DNA of 37,106 nucleotides from Betaproteobacteria bacterium (GCA_020049415.1 JAIFKV010000192.1:1-37106), one strand, 5' to 3'; positions 14,731 through 27,525 are shown, counted from the stretch's first letter. A program made the numbers and translations. The notes: generated by a model not told the origin, from the letters alone.

Positions 14731-15947
14731 CGGTACAACTTTACCGCTTCGCAGTGTTCTCGCCATGCGGCTTCGTGCGGCAGGGTCAGCGCATCCAGAT
14801 CGCCTGGCGTCGCTTGCGCGTCATCGACCCACTGCCGCAGACCTTCGCCGCCGTTGATCAAGTCGATGGCGAGGCGGTGATGTTCGTATTCATAGGCGAA
14901 GTCGCGCCAGAGTGGATAGTCCGGCTGCAATAAACGCAGCGCTTTGAACGCCAGCGCTTGCAGCCGCCAGGGTTTGAACGCGACGTGGTCATAAGCGGCG
15001 TCTTCTACGTGAATCTGGATGCCGGCGCACAGTTTTCCGGCGTGTTTGTGAAAAGTCGGTTCAAACCAGCATTCCCGCAGCCGGCAGCCGGCCAGCCAGT
15101 CGGGGGCGAGTTGCGCCATCTTCGCCATGATCTGGCGCGGCGCGATATTGGGTTTGCCAAAATCCGGCGCGCCGAACAATTCAAGTGGTCGGGTGGTGCC
15201 GCGTCCTTCCGACAGCGTGGCGCCTTCCAGCATCACCGTGCCGGCATAGCAGCGCGCCATGCTCAGGTTGGGCGCATTCGGGCTGGGGTTGATCCAGTTT
15301 CGTTCGCCCAACGGCCAGCCAAAGCCGGGCGCGGATTCCGGTTGCCAGCCTTGCATGGCGATGACCTGGTAATCGACATCCAGCTTTAGCGAGCGCACAA
15401 ACCAAAGCCCCATTTCGCCCAGCGTCAGGCCGTGCCGCATCGGCATCGGGCCGGCGCCGACGAAGCTTTCCCAGCCGGGCTGCAAAGTCAGCCCTTCAAC
15501 CGGTCGGCCGACTGGATTGGGGCGGTCGAGCACAATCACGGTCTTGCCGAATCGAGCGGCTTCTTCCAGCACATAACGCAAGGTGGTGATAAAGGTGTAG
15601 ATGCGGCAGCCGAGGTCTTGCAGGTCGACCAGCAGCACGTCGAAGCTGTCCATCATCGCCGCCGTCGGCCGGCGCACTTCGCCGTACAGGCTGAACACCG
15701 GGATGCCGAGTTGCGGGTCGAGAAAATCCGGCGATTCCATCATGTTGTCCTGCTTGTCGCCGCGCAGCCCGTGTTGCGGGCCGAAGGCTGCGGCGAGATG
15801 GATATCCGGCAGCGCCGCCAGCGCATCGAGCGCATGCGTCAGGTCGGCGGTGACCGAGGCGGGATGCGCCAGCAGCGCGACGCGGCGGCCGGCGAGCGGG
15901 CGGCGGAGTGCGGGTTCGGTGAGCAGGCGGTCGAGTCCGAATTTCAT
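14727..15947 (-). CDS. namZ: DUF1343/NamZ-family protein, probable exo-N-acetylmuramidase
   Basis: This 406-residue protein spans the whole DUF1343 family length. Recognisable motifs are the N-terminal GLDRLL...RRVALLAHPAS, AAFGPQHGLRGDKQDNM (about 53-69), VDLQDLGCRIYTFITTL (107-123), VLDRPNP (139-145) and PMRHGLTLGEMG. The family includes NamZ, which removes N-acetylmuramic acid from the non-reducing end of cell-wall fragments during recycling. No signal peptide is seen here, so this copy looks cytoplasmic, unlike secreted NamZ proteins. It overlaps the DOMON-like gene by four bases (ATGA), so the two are one operon. Confidence 0.85.
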   Translation of the reverse strand: MKFGLDRLLTEPALRRPLAGRRVALLAHPASVTADLTHALDALAALPDIHLAAAFGPQHGLRGDKQDNMMESPDFLDPQLGIPVFSLYGEVRRPTAAMMDSFDVLLVDLQDLGCRIYTFITTLRYVLEEAARFGKTVIVLDRPNPVGRPVEGLTLQPGWESFVGAGPMPMRHGLTLGEMGLWFVRSLKLDVDYQVIAMQGWQPESAPGFGWPLGERNWINPSPNAPNLSMARCYAGTVMLEGATLSEGRGTTRPLELFGAPDFGKPNIAPRQIMAKMAQLAPDWLAGCRLRECWFEPTFHKHAGKLCAGIQIHVEDAAYDHVAFKPWRLQALAFKALRLLQPDYPLWRDFAYEYEHHRLAIDLINGGEGLRQWVDDAQATPGDLDALTLPHEAAWREHCEAVKLYR

Positions 15948-16486
15948 GTCAGTTCCAGTTCCACGGCAAAGCTATCAGGGTGATGAAAGTCGGGCTTGCC
16001 GGGCGGATGGCGCAGCGCCCAATAGCCGAGGTCGCCGTCGCTGGATTCGATCACCGCGCTCAAGCCGACTTGCCAACGCGGACCTGGCGGCAGGTCGGCG
16101 GCTTGCAACGTGGCTAGCAGCCTAAGCTGTTTCGATGACATCATCCATTCAATGTTCGGGTCGGCCGCCGGCTCCAGCAAGCCGCCGGCGCGGTAGGCGG
16201 TGAAGGCATACGCCTGCCATTGCGACGACGGTGAAAAATTGAATTCCCGGTAAGTCGACGCGCCCGCAGTGCGAATGAACGCCTCGCAACAGGTGTGCCG
16301 CCAGAGATCATCGGCGCGCGATGCGGGTCTGTCTTCTGGTAGGCGGAGGTGAGTCAGATCGCCGCTGAGTTGGAAAATCAGGCAAAGCCCTCCCGTCGGC
16401 AAGGGTTCGATTTCCACCTTGATGGCATCCAGCAAACCCGGCCGAGAGTCGGGATGAAGCACCAGGTCATGAATTGTGCTGATCAT
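15944..16486 (-). CDS. DOMON-like domain protein
   Basis: This is a 180-residue soluble protein with a beta-sandwich pattern: LCLIFQLSGDLTHLRLP, then DDLWRHTCCEAFI, then YREFNFSPSSQWQAYAF, and near the end GYWALRHPPGKPDFHHPDSF. These are the landmarks of proteobacterial DOMON-like proteins, which resemble heme- or sugar-binding DOMON domains, but their ligand is unknown. No signal peptide or membrane helix is seen. It is the first gene of a two-gene operon with the DUF1343 protein, which suggests a cell-wall sugar connection by context only. Confidence 0.78.
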   Translation of the reverse strand: MISTIHDLVLHPDSRPGLLDAIKVEIEPLPTGGLCLIFQLSGDLTHLRLPEDRPASRADDLWRHTCCEAFIRTAGASTYREFNFSPSSQWQAYAFTAYRAGGLLEPAADPNIEWMMSSKQLRLLATLQAADLPPGPRWQVGLSAVIESSDGDLGYWALRHPPGKPDFHHPDSFAVELELT

Positions 16487-16724
16487 GTTGCGTGCGTTGT
16501 AAGCGAGGCCCGCAAGCTTAGCGGTTCGTTTGCCGGCAGGCGAGATTCACCTCCGCTGCGTGGCGATGGCATGTGCGCGTGGGAGGAAGCTGCAAGGTTG
16601 ATCTGGTGCATGCAAAACAGAAAACGCGTGCAAAAAATTCTGCGGAAATTCTTCAGAAATTTCGCCGAAATGCCGAAATCAACGCACCCGACAGGCTCCA
16701 GGCCACCCCTAACCCTTATCTCAC
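16487..16724. other. Divergent promoter region, no gene
   Basis: This 238-base gap separates the minus-strand DOMON-like operon from the plus-strand hybrid kinase. It is AT-richer than its surroundings at 16600-16680, where the words AAATTC, GAAATTTCG and GAAATGCCGAAATC recur, fitting promoters for both sides. The tip of the dispersed hairpin repeat (CCGACAGGCTCC) is at 16688-16699. No strong sigma-70 boxes can be named with confidence. Confidence 0.4.
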
Positions 16725-20816
<4,092 letters not shown>

Positions 20817-20854
20817 GGGGCCGTATTGCGCGCCCCGGCAACTTCGGTTTTGGC

Positions 20855-21760
20855 TCAGCCGGGTGGGCTCAAATTCACCACCGCCAGCACTTCATTGCCC
20901 CGACCTCGATATTCCAGCTCGCTGAAGCTCAGCATGCGGGCCATGGCGATGCCGCGGCCGTGGCTGTCGAAAGCGCGCGCCGGGTCGATATCGAGAAATT
21001 TCCGCCAATCGAAGCCATTGCCCTGGTCGGTAATCAGCAACTGGATTTTTCCGTCCAAGCGTTCATAGACCAAGGTGGCGAAGCGTTCGGCGTAAGCGGG
21101 TAGCGCCAGGCGGTGGGCGATTTCTGCGTGCAGCGCCTCCGCTTCGATGAGGTCGGTTTTCTCTTGATAGGTAATGCTCAGATTGCCGTGTTCGATAGCG
21201 TTGAGCATCAATTCAGACAAACCGAGCACTACGTTTTGCGCATCCGGGCAGGCGTGCGACAGCATGGCCGCGATATCGCGCGCTTCGCTGGGGGTGCGGA
21301 AACGGAACGTCGCGCTGGTTAAATGCCGCAGCGTCTGGGTGGCCAGGCTGGCCTCATGTTGCAGTTCGCGGGCGCGCCGGTAGTCGCCCACGGCGGTGGC
21401 CACGATGGCCAGCAAGGTCTCGGAGGTGAACGGTTTGGTCAGGTAGTAATGCGCGCCGGCGCGCAGGCCGGCCAGGATATCTTCCGGCTCGGTCATGCCG
21501 GTCTGCATGATTACCGGGATGTGCGCCAGGATCGGTTCCGCCCTGATTCGCCGGAGCACTTCCAGACCATCCATATCGGGCATGCGCCGGTCCAGTAAAA
21601 CCGTGCTGTAGCGCTGAGGATTGGCTTGCAACATCGCCCACGCATCTTCGCCATTTTCGGCGCTGTCGGGCTCATAACCGGCGTCGCGCAGATTTTCCGC
21701 AAGCATCTCTCGCAGGATGAATTCGTCTTCCACCACCAGGATGGAGGCTGGATCATGCAT
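20855..21760 (-). CDS. Response regulator with C-terminal RsbW-like ATPase domain
   Basis: This 301-residue protein has an N-terminal receiver (about 5-125) with E11/D12, phosphoacceptor D57 (TVLLDRRMPDMDG), T87 and K109 (LTKPF). After a linker helix comes a GHKL ATPase domain (about 165-298) with the N-box GLSELMLNAIEHGNL, the G1-like DQGNGFDW, and SHGRGIAMARML. There is no HisKA domain, so this is the anti-sigma-factor (RsbW/SpoIIAB) type of ATPase, joined to a receiver. Such proteins may act in partner switching under phosphorylation control. GGAG stands about 7 bases before the ATG. It converges with the hybrid kinase, 38 bases apart, which makes the kinase a plausible phosphodonor. Confidence 0.85.
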   Translation of the reverse strand: MHDPASILVVEDEFILREMLAENLRDAGYEPDSAENGEDAWAMLQANPQRYSTVLLDRRMPDMDGLEVLRRIRAEPILAHIPVIMQTGMTEPEDILAGLRAGAHYYLTKPFTSETLLAIVATAVGDYRRARELQHEASLATQTLRHLTSATFRFRTPSEARDIAAMLSHACPDAQNVVLGLSELMLNAIEHGNLSITYQEKTDLIEAEALHAEIAHRLALPAYAERFATLVYERLDGKIQLLITDQGNGFDWRKFLDIDPARAFDSHGRGIAMARMLSFSELEYRGRGNEVLAVVNLSPPG

Positions 21761-21874
21761 GTGTTCTCCTTCTACCCAGGCCTTTGTCTGCGGCCAATGG
21801 TTAATCAGGTCTTGTGATGTCCATGCATGTCATCATCGAATTATCCTCAAGTCAAATATTTCCGGTCGGCGCGA

Positions 21875-24094
21875 TCAATGGATGACCAGCGCTTTCTCGA
21901 ATGCATTCAGTGGCGTCGGCTGGCTGAACATGTTGCCTTGATAGTTGCTGCAGGCGTAATGCTTGAGATAGTCGAGTTGCGCTTTGGTTTCCACGCCTTC
22001 GGCCAGCACCGTCAAGCCGAGCGCGTGTCCGATCGTGATGATGGTTCTGACGATGGCGGCATCGTTGGGGTCGGTGGTCAGTTCTCCGACAAAGCTGCGG
22101 TCTATCTTGATTTGTTCCAGTGGCAGTCGCTTCAGATCGGACAAGGAGGAATAGCCGGTACCGAAGTCGTCCATTGAAAAACCGATGCCGAGGGCTTTCA
22201 GTTCCAGCATTTTGCTGATGGTATCGGTCACGTTAGCGACCACCAGACGTTCGGTCAGATCGAACTTCAAGCGGCGCGGGTCGGCTCCCGTCTCGGCCAA
22301 TAATTGCTTCACTTCGTTGACGAAACTTTTTTGCCGAAACTGCCGCGCGCTGATATTTACCGCCAGGGTCAGGTTGCGGGTGGCGAGGTCGGTGGACCAG
22401 GTTTTCAATTGATCACATGCGCTTTTGAGTATCCAGCGACTGATCGGCAGAATCAGCCCGGTTTCTTCCGCCAGCGGCAGAAACGCGTCCGGCATGATCA
22501 GTCCGCGTTGCGGGTGTTGCCAGCGTAACAATACTTCCGCGCCGATGACCCGTTGTTCGCGGTCGGTTTGCGCTTGGTAATACATATGCAACTGGCCTAG
22601 ATTCAGCGCCTGGCGAAGATCCGCCTCCATCGCGCTGCGTTCATCCAGTGTCGTTTGCATCGCCAGGTCGAAGAATTGCAGGCAGTTACGTCCGTTTGCC
22701 TTGGCTTGGTAGAGCGCCAGATCGGCCTGTTTGAGCAAGACCTCGACGGTTTCATCGTGATTGTGAAACAACACGATGCCGATGCTGGTGGTGCCATGAA
22801 ACTCATGGCCTTCGAGCGCGTAGGGTTCGGCCAGCGACTCGCGTATCTTCTCTCCGACCAGTTCGGTCTGTATCGCCGCATCGTCCAGATTGATGCTCAG
22901 GTTTTCCAGCACGACGACGAATTCGTCGCCCCCCAGTCTGGCTATGGTGTCGCCCTCGCGCACCGCTTTATGCAATCGTTCCGCTACCTCGGTCAGTAAT
23001 AAATCGCCGAAATCATGGCCGAGGGTGTCGTTGAGGGTCTTGAAATGGTCGAGATCGAGAAACAGCACCGCGCCGAAGCGATCGCTCCGTTTGCTTGCCG
23101 CCAGAGCCTGGCCAAGCCGGTCTATCAACAAGCGACGGTTGGGTAGTTTGGTCAGCGGGTCGTAGTACGCCAAGCGGTGAATCTCCGCTTCCGCCTCGCC
23201 ATTCTGGGTAATGTCGGAAATGGTGCCAACGTAATGGGCGGTGTTGCCGCTGGGCGAGCTGACTGCGCAAATAGTCATCCACTCGGCGTAAATTTTGCCG
23301 TTTTTACTGCGGTTCCAGACTTCACCCTGCCAGTGCTTTTTTTCTTGCAGCACGGACCACAGCGTTTGCAAGAATGATTCGTCGTGACGATCTGATTTAA
23401 GCAGCGCCAGCGTCTTGCCCACCGCTTCTTCGGCGGAATAGCCCGTCAAGCGGGTAAATGCCTGATTGACCCGCACGATAATGCCGTTGGCATCGGTCAC
23501 CAACATGCCTTCTTGCGTCTCGAAGGCGATGGCGGCGATGCGCAATTCTTCTTCCGCTTGTTTGCTTTCAGTGATGTCGGTGAGGGTGATGCGGACCAAC
23601 GGCAGCAGATCGCCATTGGCATGAAAGCGGCAATCCAGGCGGGCATGCAAGCGCGTCTCATCGATGCGTCGAAGCGACAGTTCGACCGTCTGTTTTCCGC
23701 TGTTGATATTCATGCGCATCAGTTGCTGATGCCATCTGTTCTGGTCTTCCGGGGCCACGAAACGATCGAAACGATGGTGCAGCAAATGTTTTCGATCTTC
23801 GCCCAGCAGTTTGGCCCCGGTCAGATTCACTTCGTCGATCATCCCGGTGCGGGTCAGGGTGAAGTAGCCAACCGGCGCGAACTCGAACAAATCGACATAT
23901 TTGTTCCGTGATTCTTCCAGCGCACTCTGGGTTCGATGCAACTCATCGTTCTGCATTTCCAGTTCGATCTGATGCACCTGCAGCTCATGCAACAACTCTT
24001 GCGCTGAACGATTCGGCGCCGAAGCCGGTTTGTTGGCTAGACGTGCCTCAGCGGATGCGCGCAGCGCCTCAGTCTCGATCGGCTTCTTGTACAT
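21875..24094 (-). CDS. PAS-PAS-GGDEF-EAL cyclic-di-GMP signalling protein
   Basis: This 739-residue cytoplasmic protein has an N-terminal coiled segment (HELQVHQIELEMQNDEL, about 36-52) and two PAS domains (about 62-180 and 187-298). The diguanylate cyclase domain has an intact GGDEF (388-392) and a feedback RxxD site (R379-D382) five residues before it. The EAL phosphodiesterase domain (about 485-735) has EVL at 520-522, NIS at 580-582, DDFGTG (642-647), K663 and E699. Both domains look catalytically complete, so the net activity is undecidable from sequence. The start at 24094 is chosen because AAAGGA lies 5 bases upstream; a frame extension upstream (to 24181) has no ribosome site. Confidence 0.92.
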   Translation of the reverse strand: MYKKPIETEALRASAEARLANKPASAPNRSAQELLHELQVHQIELEMQNDELHRTQSALEESRNKYVDLFEFAPVGYFTLTRTGMIDEVNLTGAKLLGEDRKHLLHHRFDRFVAPEDQNRWHQQLMRMNINSGKQTVELSLRRIDETRLHARLDCRFHANGDLLPLVRITLTDITESKQAEEELRIAAIAFETQEGMLVTDANGIIVRVNQAFTRLTGYSAEEAVGKTLALLKSDRHDESFLQTLWSVLQEKKHWQGEVWNRSKNGKIYAEWMTICAVSSPSGNTAHYVGTISDITQNGEAEAEIHRLAYYDPLTKLPNRRLLIDRLGQALAASKRSDRFGAVLFLDLDHFKTLNDTLGHDFGDLLLTEVAERLHKAVREGDTIARLGGDEFVVVLENLSINLDDAAIQTELVGEKIRESLAEPYALEGHEFHGTTSIGIVLFHNHDETVEVLLKQADLALYQAKANGRNCLQFFDLAMQTTLDERSAMEADLRQALNLGQLHMYYQAQTDREQRVIGAEVLLRWQHPQRGLIMPDAFLPLAEETGLILPISRWILKSACDQLKTWSTDLATRNLTLAVNISARQFRQKSFVNEVKQLLAETGADPRRLKFDLTERLVVANVTDTISKMLELKALGIGFSMDDFGTGYSSLSDLKRLPLEQIKIDRSFVGELTTDPNDAAIVRTIITIGHALGLTVLAEGVETKAQLDYLKHYACSNYQGNMFSQPTPLNAFEKALVIH

Positions 24095-24181
24095 TGGATT
24101 CCTTTGAGGCTGATGCCGCCAGGCATGAAGCGGGGAGGCTGGAAAGTGATGCCAATGATGCTGCCCCCGCATGATCATCAA

Positions 24182-24225
24182 CGCGGAGAAAGCGTGCGGA
24201 TTTGCGCGCCCACACCATCTCCGCG
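24182..24225 (-). terminator. Hairpin downstream of hsp20
   Basis: CGCGGAGA (24182-24189) and TCTCCGCG (24218-24225) form an 8-base stem with a 28-base loop, 27 bases beyond the hsp20 stop in the direction of transcription. No U-run follows, so it may be a weak or Rho-assisted terminator, or an mRNA end stabiliser. Confidence 0.4.
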
Positions 24226-24251
24226 CTTGATTGCCGGCTTCCCCAGGCAGC

Positions 24252-24680
24252 TTATGTGATGGTCAATTGTTTGACTGCGGAGCCGGCTTTTTTAGGCAAG
24301 GTCAGCGTCAACAGGCCATCTTTATATTGCGCATCGGCGGCGTCCTGGTCGACATCGCTATCCAGCGCCATGCTGCGGTAAACCTTGCCGTAATAGCGCT
24401 CGCTGCGCACCACTTTGCTACCTTCTTTTTCCTCGCTTTCGTGCTTGGTCTCTGCGCTCACACTGACCCGGTTGCCGTCGATGGTGATGTTGATGTCTTC
24501 TTTTTTGACGCCGGGAATTTCCATTTTCATGGTGTAAGACTTGTCATCCTCGGAGACGTCGGTGCGCATCTGCATGCCGGTTTCTTCTTCCAGGAAACGC
24601 ATCGGCCGGCTGGTCATGAAGTTCTTGAACATCTCGTCCATCAGATCGCCGAATGGTGAGTAGCGAATGATATTTGCCAT
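24252..24680 (-). CDS. Small heat-shock protein of the Hsp20 family
   Basis: This 142-residue alpha-crystallin-type chaperone holds unfolding proteins until ATP-dependent chaperones refold them. The N-terminal arm (PFGDLMDEMFKNFM) leads to the alpha-crystallin domain (about 38-130), with MEIPGVKKEDINITIDGNRVSV and the closing DGLLTLTLPKK. The C-terminal I-x-I tail is LTIT. An AGGAG site lies 6 bases before the ATG. It is the last of three minus-strand genes with the DUF2934 protein and a short unknown protein, with 79 and 35 bases between them, which suggests a stress operon. No clear sigma-32 promoter was recognised. Confidence 0.93.
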   Translation of the reverse strand: MANIIRYSPFGDLMDEMFKNFMTSRPMRFLEEETGMQMRTDVSEDDKSYTMKMEIPGVKKEDINITIDGNRVSVSAETKHESEEKEGSKVVRSERYYGKVYRSMALDSDVDQDAADAQYKDGLLTLTLPKKAGSAVKQLTIT

Positions 24681-24759
24681 GATTAACTCCTGTTTTGTTA
24701 TGTAAGTAACGCTGAAATTTGACCGTGTCTGGCTGCTTTGTGATCGCCGGGCGGGTCAC

Positions 24760-25104
24760 TCAGGACGACAGCATCCGGCTGATTTCCTGTTCGGCCATCA
24801 ACCAGTCTTCCTGTTCGAACCCCACCTCGAAACTGCGTTTTTCCGCCCGGAAATAAGCTGCTGTGGCAATCATGCTTTGCAACTCGTGGAGATCCAGTTC
24901 GCGTTTTGTCGAAGCTGCGGGTACTGATTTCCGGGTGACGATTTTTGCTTTGGAGGTGGTTTTGGAGGTGGCTTCAAAGATGGCATCAGGGGCCATCTTG
25001 ATCGCAGGTTTTTCAACTGCCGGCTTTGCTGACGCAACCGGCTTTGCCGGCGCGGTTTTTTTCACCGTCGCCGGCTTGCCGCTGGGTGTGGTTTTTGTGG
25101 TCAT
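24760..25104 (-). CDS. DUF2934 domain protein with Lys/Ala/Pro-rich N-terminus
   Basis: This 114-residue protein has a basic low-complexity N-terminal half (KPATVKKTAPAKPVASAKPA), resembling histone-H1-like tails. Its C-terminal half (about 68-112) carries the DUF2934 pattern IATAAYFRAEKR...FEQEDWLMAEQEI. DUF2934 proteins are small and of unknown function, often found near stress and Hsp20 genes. The basic tail suggests nucleic acid or polyanion binding (inference). GGAAG lies 8 bases before the ATG. It sits between the Hsp20 gene and the unknown small gene in one direction. Confidence 0.8.
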   Translation of the reverse strand: MTTKTTPSGKPATVKKTAPAKPVASAKPAVEKPAIKMAPDAIFEATSKTTSKAKIVTRKSVPAASTKRELDLHELQSMIATAAYFRAEKRSFEVGFEQEDWLMAEQEISRMLSS

Positions 25105-25139
25105 TTATGTGCTTCCAAATGAGCTTTGTCCGGGCCGGA

Positions 25140-25364
25140 TCATTGATCGAATTTCATCGCACCCAGGTATTCGTGCGCCAATTTCTGCTTGCTGGAAAAT
25201 GACGGCATGTACCAGTCGTACTGCGGCTTGAAGACATGGCATAACGTGAGCCCTTTGGTGTGTTCCAGCCAAAGCAGAAATTCATGCATGGTCTGTTCCA
25301 ATTGCTCTTCCCGGCTGGGCATGGCGATTGAAACCGCCGACTCTTGCTGCGCTGACTGTTGCAT
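25140..25364 (-). CDS. Short protein of unknown function upstream of the DUF2934 gene
   Basis: This 74-residue soluble protein has a Gln/Ser/Glu-rich first third and an aromatic-rich rest (MHEFLLWLEHTKGLTLCHVF, then YDWYMPSF and KLAHEYLGAMKFDQ). No family is recognised. Residues EQTMHEFLLWLEHTKGL look like an amphipathic helix. The start at 25364 is preferred because GGAG stands 6 bases before it; the ATG four codons upstream (25376) has its purine run only one base away. It is the first gene of the probable stress operon ending in hsp20. Confidence 0.65.
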   Translation of the reverse strand: MQQSAQQESAVSIAMPSREEQLEQTMHEFLLWLEHTKGLTLCHVFKPQYDWYMPSFSSKQKLAHEYLGAMKFDQ

Positions 25365-25788
25365 CTTGATCTCCATCCTCTATTGGATATTGTTTGTAGT
25401 GTCTTGATGATGTGCAGCACGCTGTTTCTGCTGGGGGAATCGCCCGCTTTTTAGTTCTTTTTGTCTGCTTTATAAGTCTCCCCAAGCCTCTCCGACTGCC
25501 GCAACGGTTGATCTGGCCTGACCCAAGAGTAAGTTTTGAATGCGCCTGGAAAAAGTCGTTAAAGCGTGCTTTTGCTGTCGCGAATTCACTACATTGACTG
25601 GTGATGTGTTGGAATCGGGTTGCGTCGGTGGAAAGCCGATGCAACGAGCAGAAACGCGTCTTGGTTCGAGCGGTCGGCAAACCGGTGCAAGTCAGGTACT
25701 CAGAAACCGTTCATGAATGCCCGGGTTAGCCCCGCAGTCGCGCGTTCACGTTGATAATGTCGCCGCCGAAACGCTTGGAGTCGTTCAA
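25365..25788. other. 424-base divergent intergenic region with one hairpin
   Basis: This gap lies between the minus-strand stress operon and the plus-strand patatin gene and should hold both promoters. A hairpin is formed by GTTGCGTCGG (25619-25628) and CCGATGCAAC (25636-25645) with one G-T pair and a 7-base loop. No reading frame here shows protein-like composition, and no repeat of the REP families was found. Confidence 0.45.
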
Positions 25789-26628
25789 TTGAATCCCCCA
25801 TCCCAATACATCGTGCCCATCCTGGCTGGCGGCGGCACGCGCTTGCCGGCGCATGTCGGCGTCCTGACGGCGTTGCGCGACATGAATTACGGATACCGGC
25901 ACCTTGTCGGTGTTTCCGGCGGCAGCGTCGTGGCGGCGCTGGCGGCATTCGGCAAATCGCCCGAATACATGCGGCAGTTGTTTCGCGATGTCGATTTCAG
26001 CCAGTTTCGGGGTTATTCGCTGCTGAATCTGCTGTTGCGGGGTGGATTGTCCAACGGCAAGCGGTTTGAACAATGGCTGTCAGGCGAAATCGGGGGCGCT
26101 TGTTTCAAGGATTGCGAAATCGACCTGAATGTTGTCGCTACCGATGTGCGCTCTGGTCAGCCGGTTATTTTCAATCGCAAGAACTCGCCGGATTTGCCGG
26201 TTGCACGGGCGGTGCTGTATTCCATCTCGATCCCGCTGTTGTTCCCGTTTCATCATTACGGCCGCCATGTTCTGGTCGACGGCAGCATCCTCGCCGAGGA
26301 CGGTCTGATACGCGACTGGGGCGGCGATTTGACACCGGTATTCTGTTTCCGTTTGCGTGACAGCCGGGTTGCCGCCGAGCATCCGGCGCGCCGCATCCTG
26401 CCGGTGGCCGATTACATGTTCATGCTGATCAAAACCTTCATGAGCACGCTTTCGCGCGAATACATGAGCGATGCGCTCTGGTTGAATACCGTGCTGATCG
26501 AGACCGAAGGCATGTCGCCGCTGGAGTTCCACATGACGCCTGGACAAAAGAACAGCTTGTTCGAATCCGGCTATAAAACCACGCGCGATTATTTGCCGGC
26601 GAAACTTGCGCGGCAGAAGGTGGACTAA
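25789..26628 (+). CDS. Patatin-like phospholipase
   Basis: This 279-residue lipid acyl hydrolase has the Ser-Asp dyad type of active site. The oxyanion loop GGGTR is at 14-18, the nucleophile motif GVSGGS at 41-46 (S43), and the aspartate motif DGS at 164-166 (VLVDGSILAEDG). No signal peptide is visible, so it is probably cytoplasmic or injected, acting on membrane lipids. The TTG at 25789 is chosen as start because GGAG lies 8 bases upstream and the patatin fold begins right after it. The same frame reaches back to ATG 25717, but those 24 codons do not look like patatin and lack a ribosome site. Confidence 0.85.
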   Translation: MNPPSQYIVPILAGGGTRLPAHVGVLTALRDMNYGYRHLVGVSGGSVVAALAAFGKSPEYMRQLFRDVDFSQFRGYSLLNLLLRGGLSNGKRFEQWLSGEIGGACFKDCEIDLNVVATDVRSGQPVIFNRKNSPDLPVARAVLYSISIPLLFPFHHYGRHVLVDGSILAEDGLIRDWGGDLTPVFCFRLRDSRVAAEHPARRILPVADYMFMLIKTFMSTLSREYMSDALWLNTVLIETEGMSPLEFHMTPGQKNSLFESGYKTTRDYLPAKLARQKVD

Positions 26629-26712
26629 TTTTCTAGTCGCCTTCTTCGCTGGCGGCGAAAATGTACCGATCCCCGTCCCTTTTAACCCGCCACCTTGATC
26701 TGGAGTTCCGCT

Positions 26713-27525
26713 TTGAACGCCCAAACCCTCGCCCCCGAAGAACACTTTATCCAGAAAGAGCCGTATTACGAGGCCGTCGGCAATGAAATCGCCATCTTTG
26801 AAGCCGCCTACAAACACAAGCTGCCGATCCTGCTGAAAGGCCCGACCGGCTGCGGCAAGACACGCTTCATGGAATACATGGCCTGGCGGATTCGCCGCCC
26901 GCTGATCACCGTCTCCTGCCATGACGACTTGACCGCCTCCGACCTGGTCGGCCGCTATCTGGTCAAGGGCGGCGAAACCGTCTGGGTCGATGGCCCGTTG
27001 ACCCGCGCCGTGCGCGTCGGCGGTATTTGTTACCTGGATGAAATCGTTGAAGCGCGCAAAGACACCATGGTTGTCATTCATCCGCTGGCCGACGACCGCC
27101 GCACCTTGCCGATGGAAAAAGTCGGCCAGTTGCTGGAAGCGTCCGACGATTTCTGCCTGGCCATTTCCTACAACCCGGGCTACCAAAGCGTGTTGAAAGA
27201 CCTCAAACAGTCGACCCGGCAACGCTTTGTGGCGCTGGAATTCGATTACCCGGTGGCCGAACTGGAACGCAAGATCGTCGCCGCCGAATCCGGCGTCGAC
27301 GCCGCGTTGGCGGAAAAACTGGTGAAGTTCGCGCAGATGACCCGCAACCTGAAAGGCAGCGGCCTGGAAGAAGGCGCATCCACCCGTTTGCTGGTGCATG
27401 CCGGCAAACTCATCAACGGCGGCATCGACCCGGTTACCGCCTGTCGCAGCGCGGTGGCGCAAGCAGTAACGGATGACAGCGACATGCTGGCGGCGATACA
27501 GGAGTTGTCGTCGTCGTTGTTTTGA
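26713..27525 (+). CDS. cbbQ: CbbQ/NirQ/NorQ-family MoxR AAA+ ATPase
   Basis: This 270-residue ATPase is very close in pattern to CbbQ, which works with the von Willebrand protein CbbO to reactivate inhibited Rubisco. Walker A is GPTGCGKT (43-50) and Walker B ICYLDE (105-110), with sensor-1 SYNPGY (152-157) and candidate arginine fingers at R169/R171. N-terminal [18 protein letters not shown] and C-terminal [12 protein letters not shown] are CbbQ landmarks. Start: GGAG (26702-26705) precedes the TTG at 26713 by 7 bases; a TTG six codons earlier has no such site. No cbbO or Rubisco gene lies in the window, and its 3' end has been copied downstream (28316-28411). Confidence 0.85.
   Translation: MNAQTLAPEEHFIQKEPYYEAVGNEIAIFEAAYKHKLPILLKGPTGCGKTRFMEYMAWRIRRPLITVSCHDDLTASDLVGRYLVKGGETVWVDGPLTRAVRVGGICYLDEIVEARKDTMVVIHPLADDRRTLPMEKVGQLLEASDDFCLAISYNPGYQSVLKDLKQSTRQRFVALEFDYPVAELERKIVAAESGVDAALAEKLVKFAQMTRNLKGSGLEEGASTRLLVHAGKLINGGIDPVTACRSAVAQAVTDDSDMLAAIQELSSSLF

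Noticed and set aside
25619-25645. Hairpin upstream of the patatin gene considered as a riboswitch
   Set aside because: It is a single simple stem-loop without any conserved riboswitch core.
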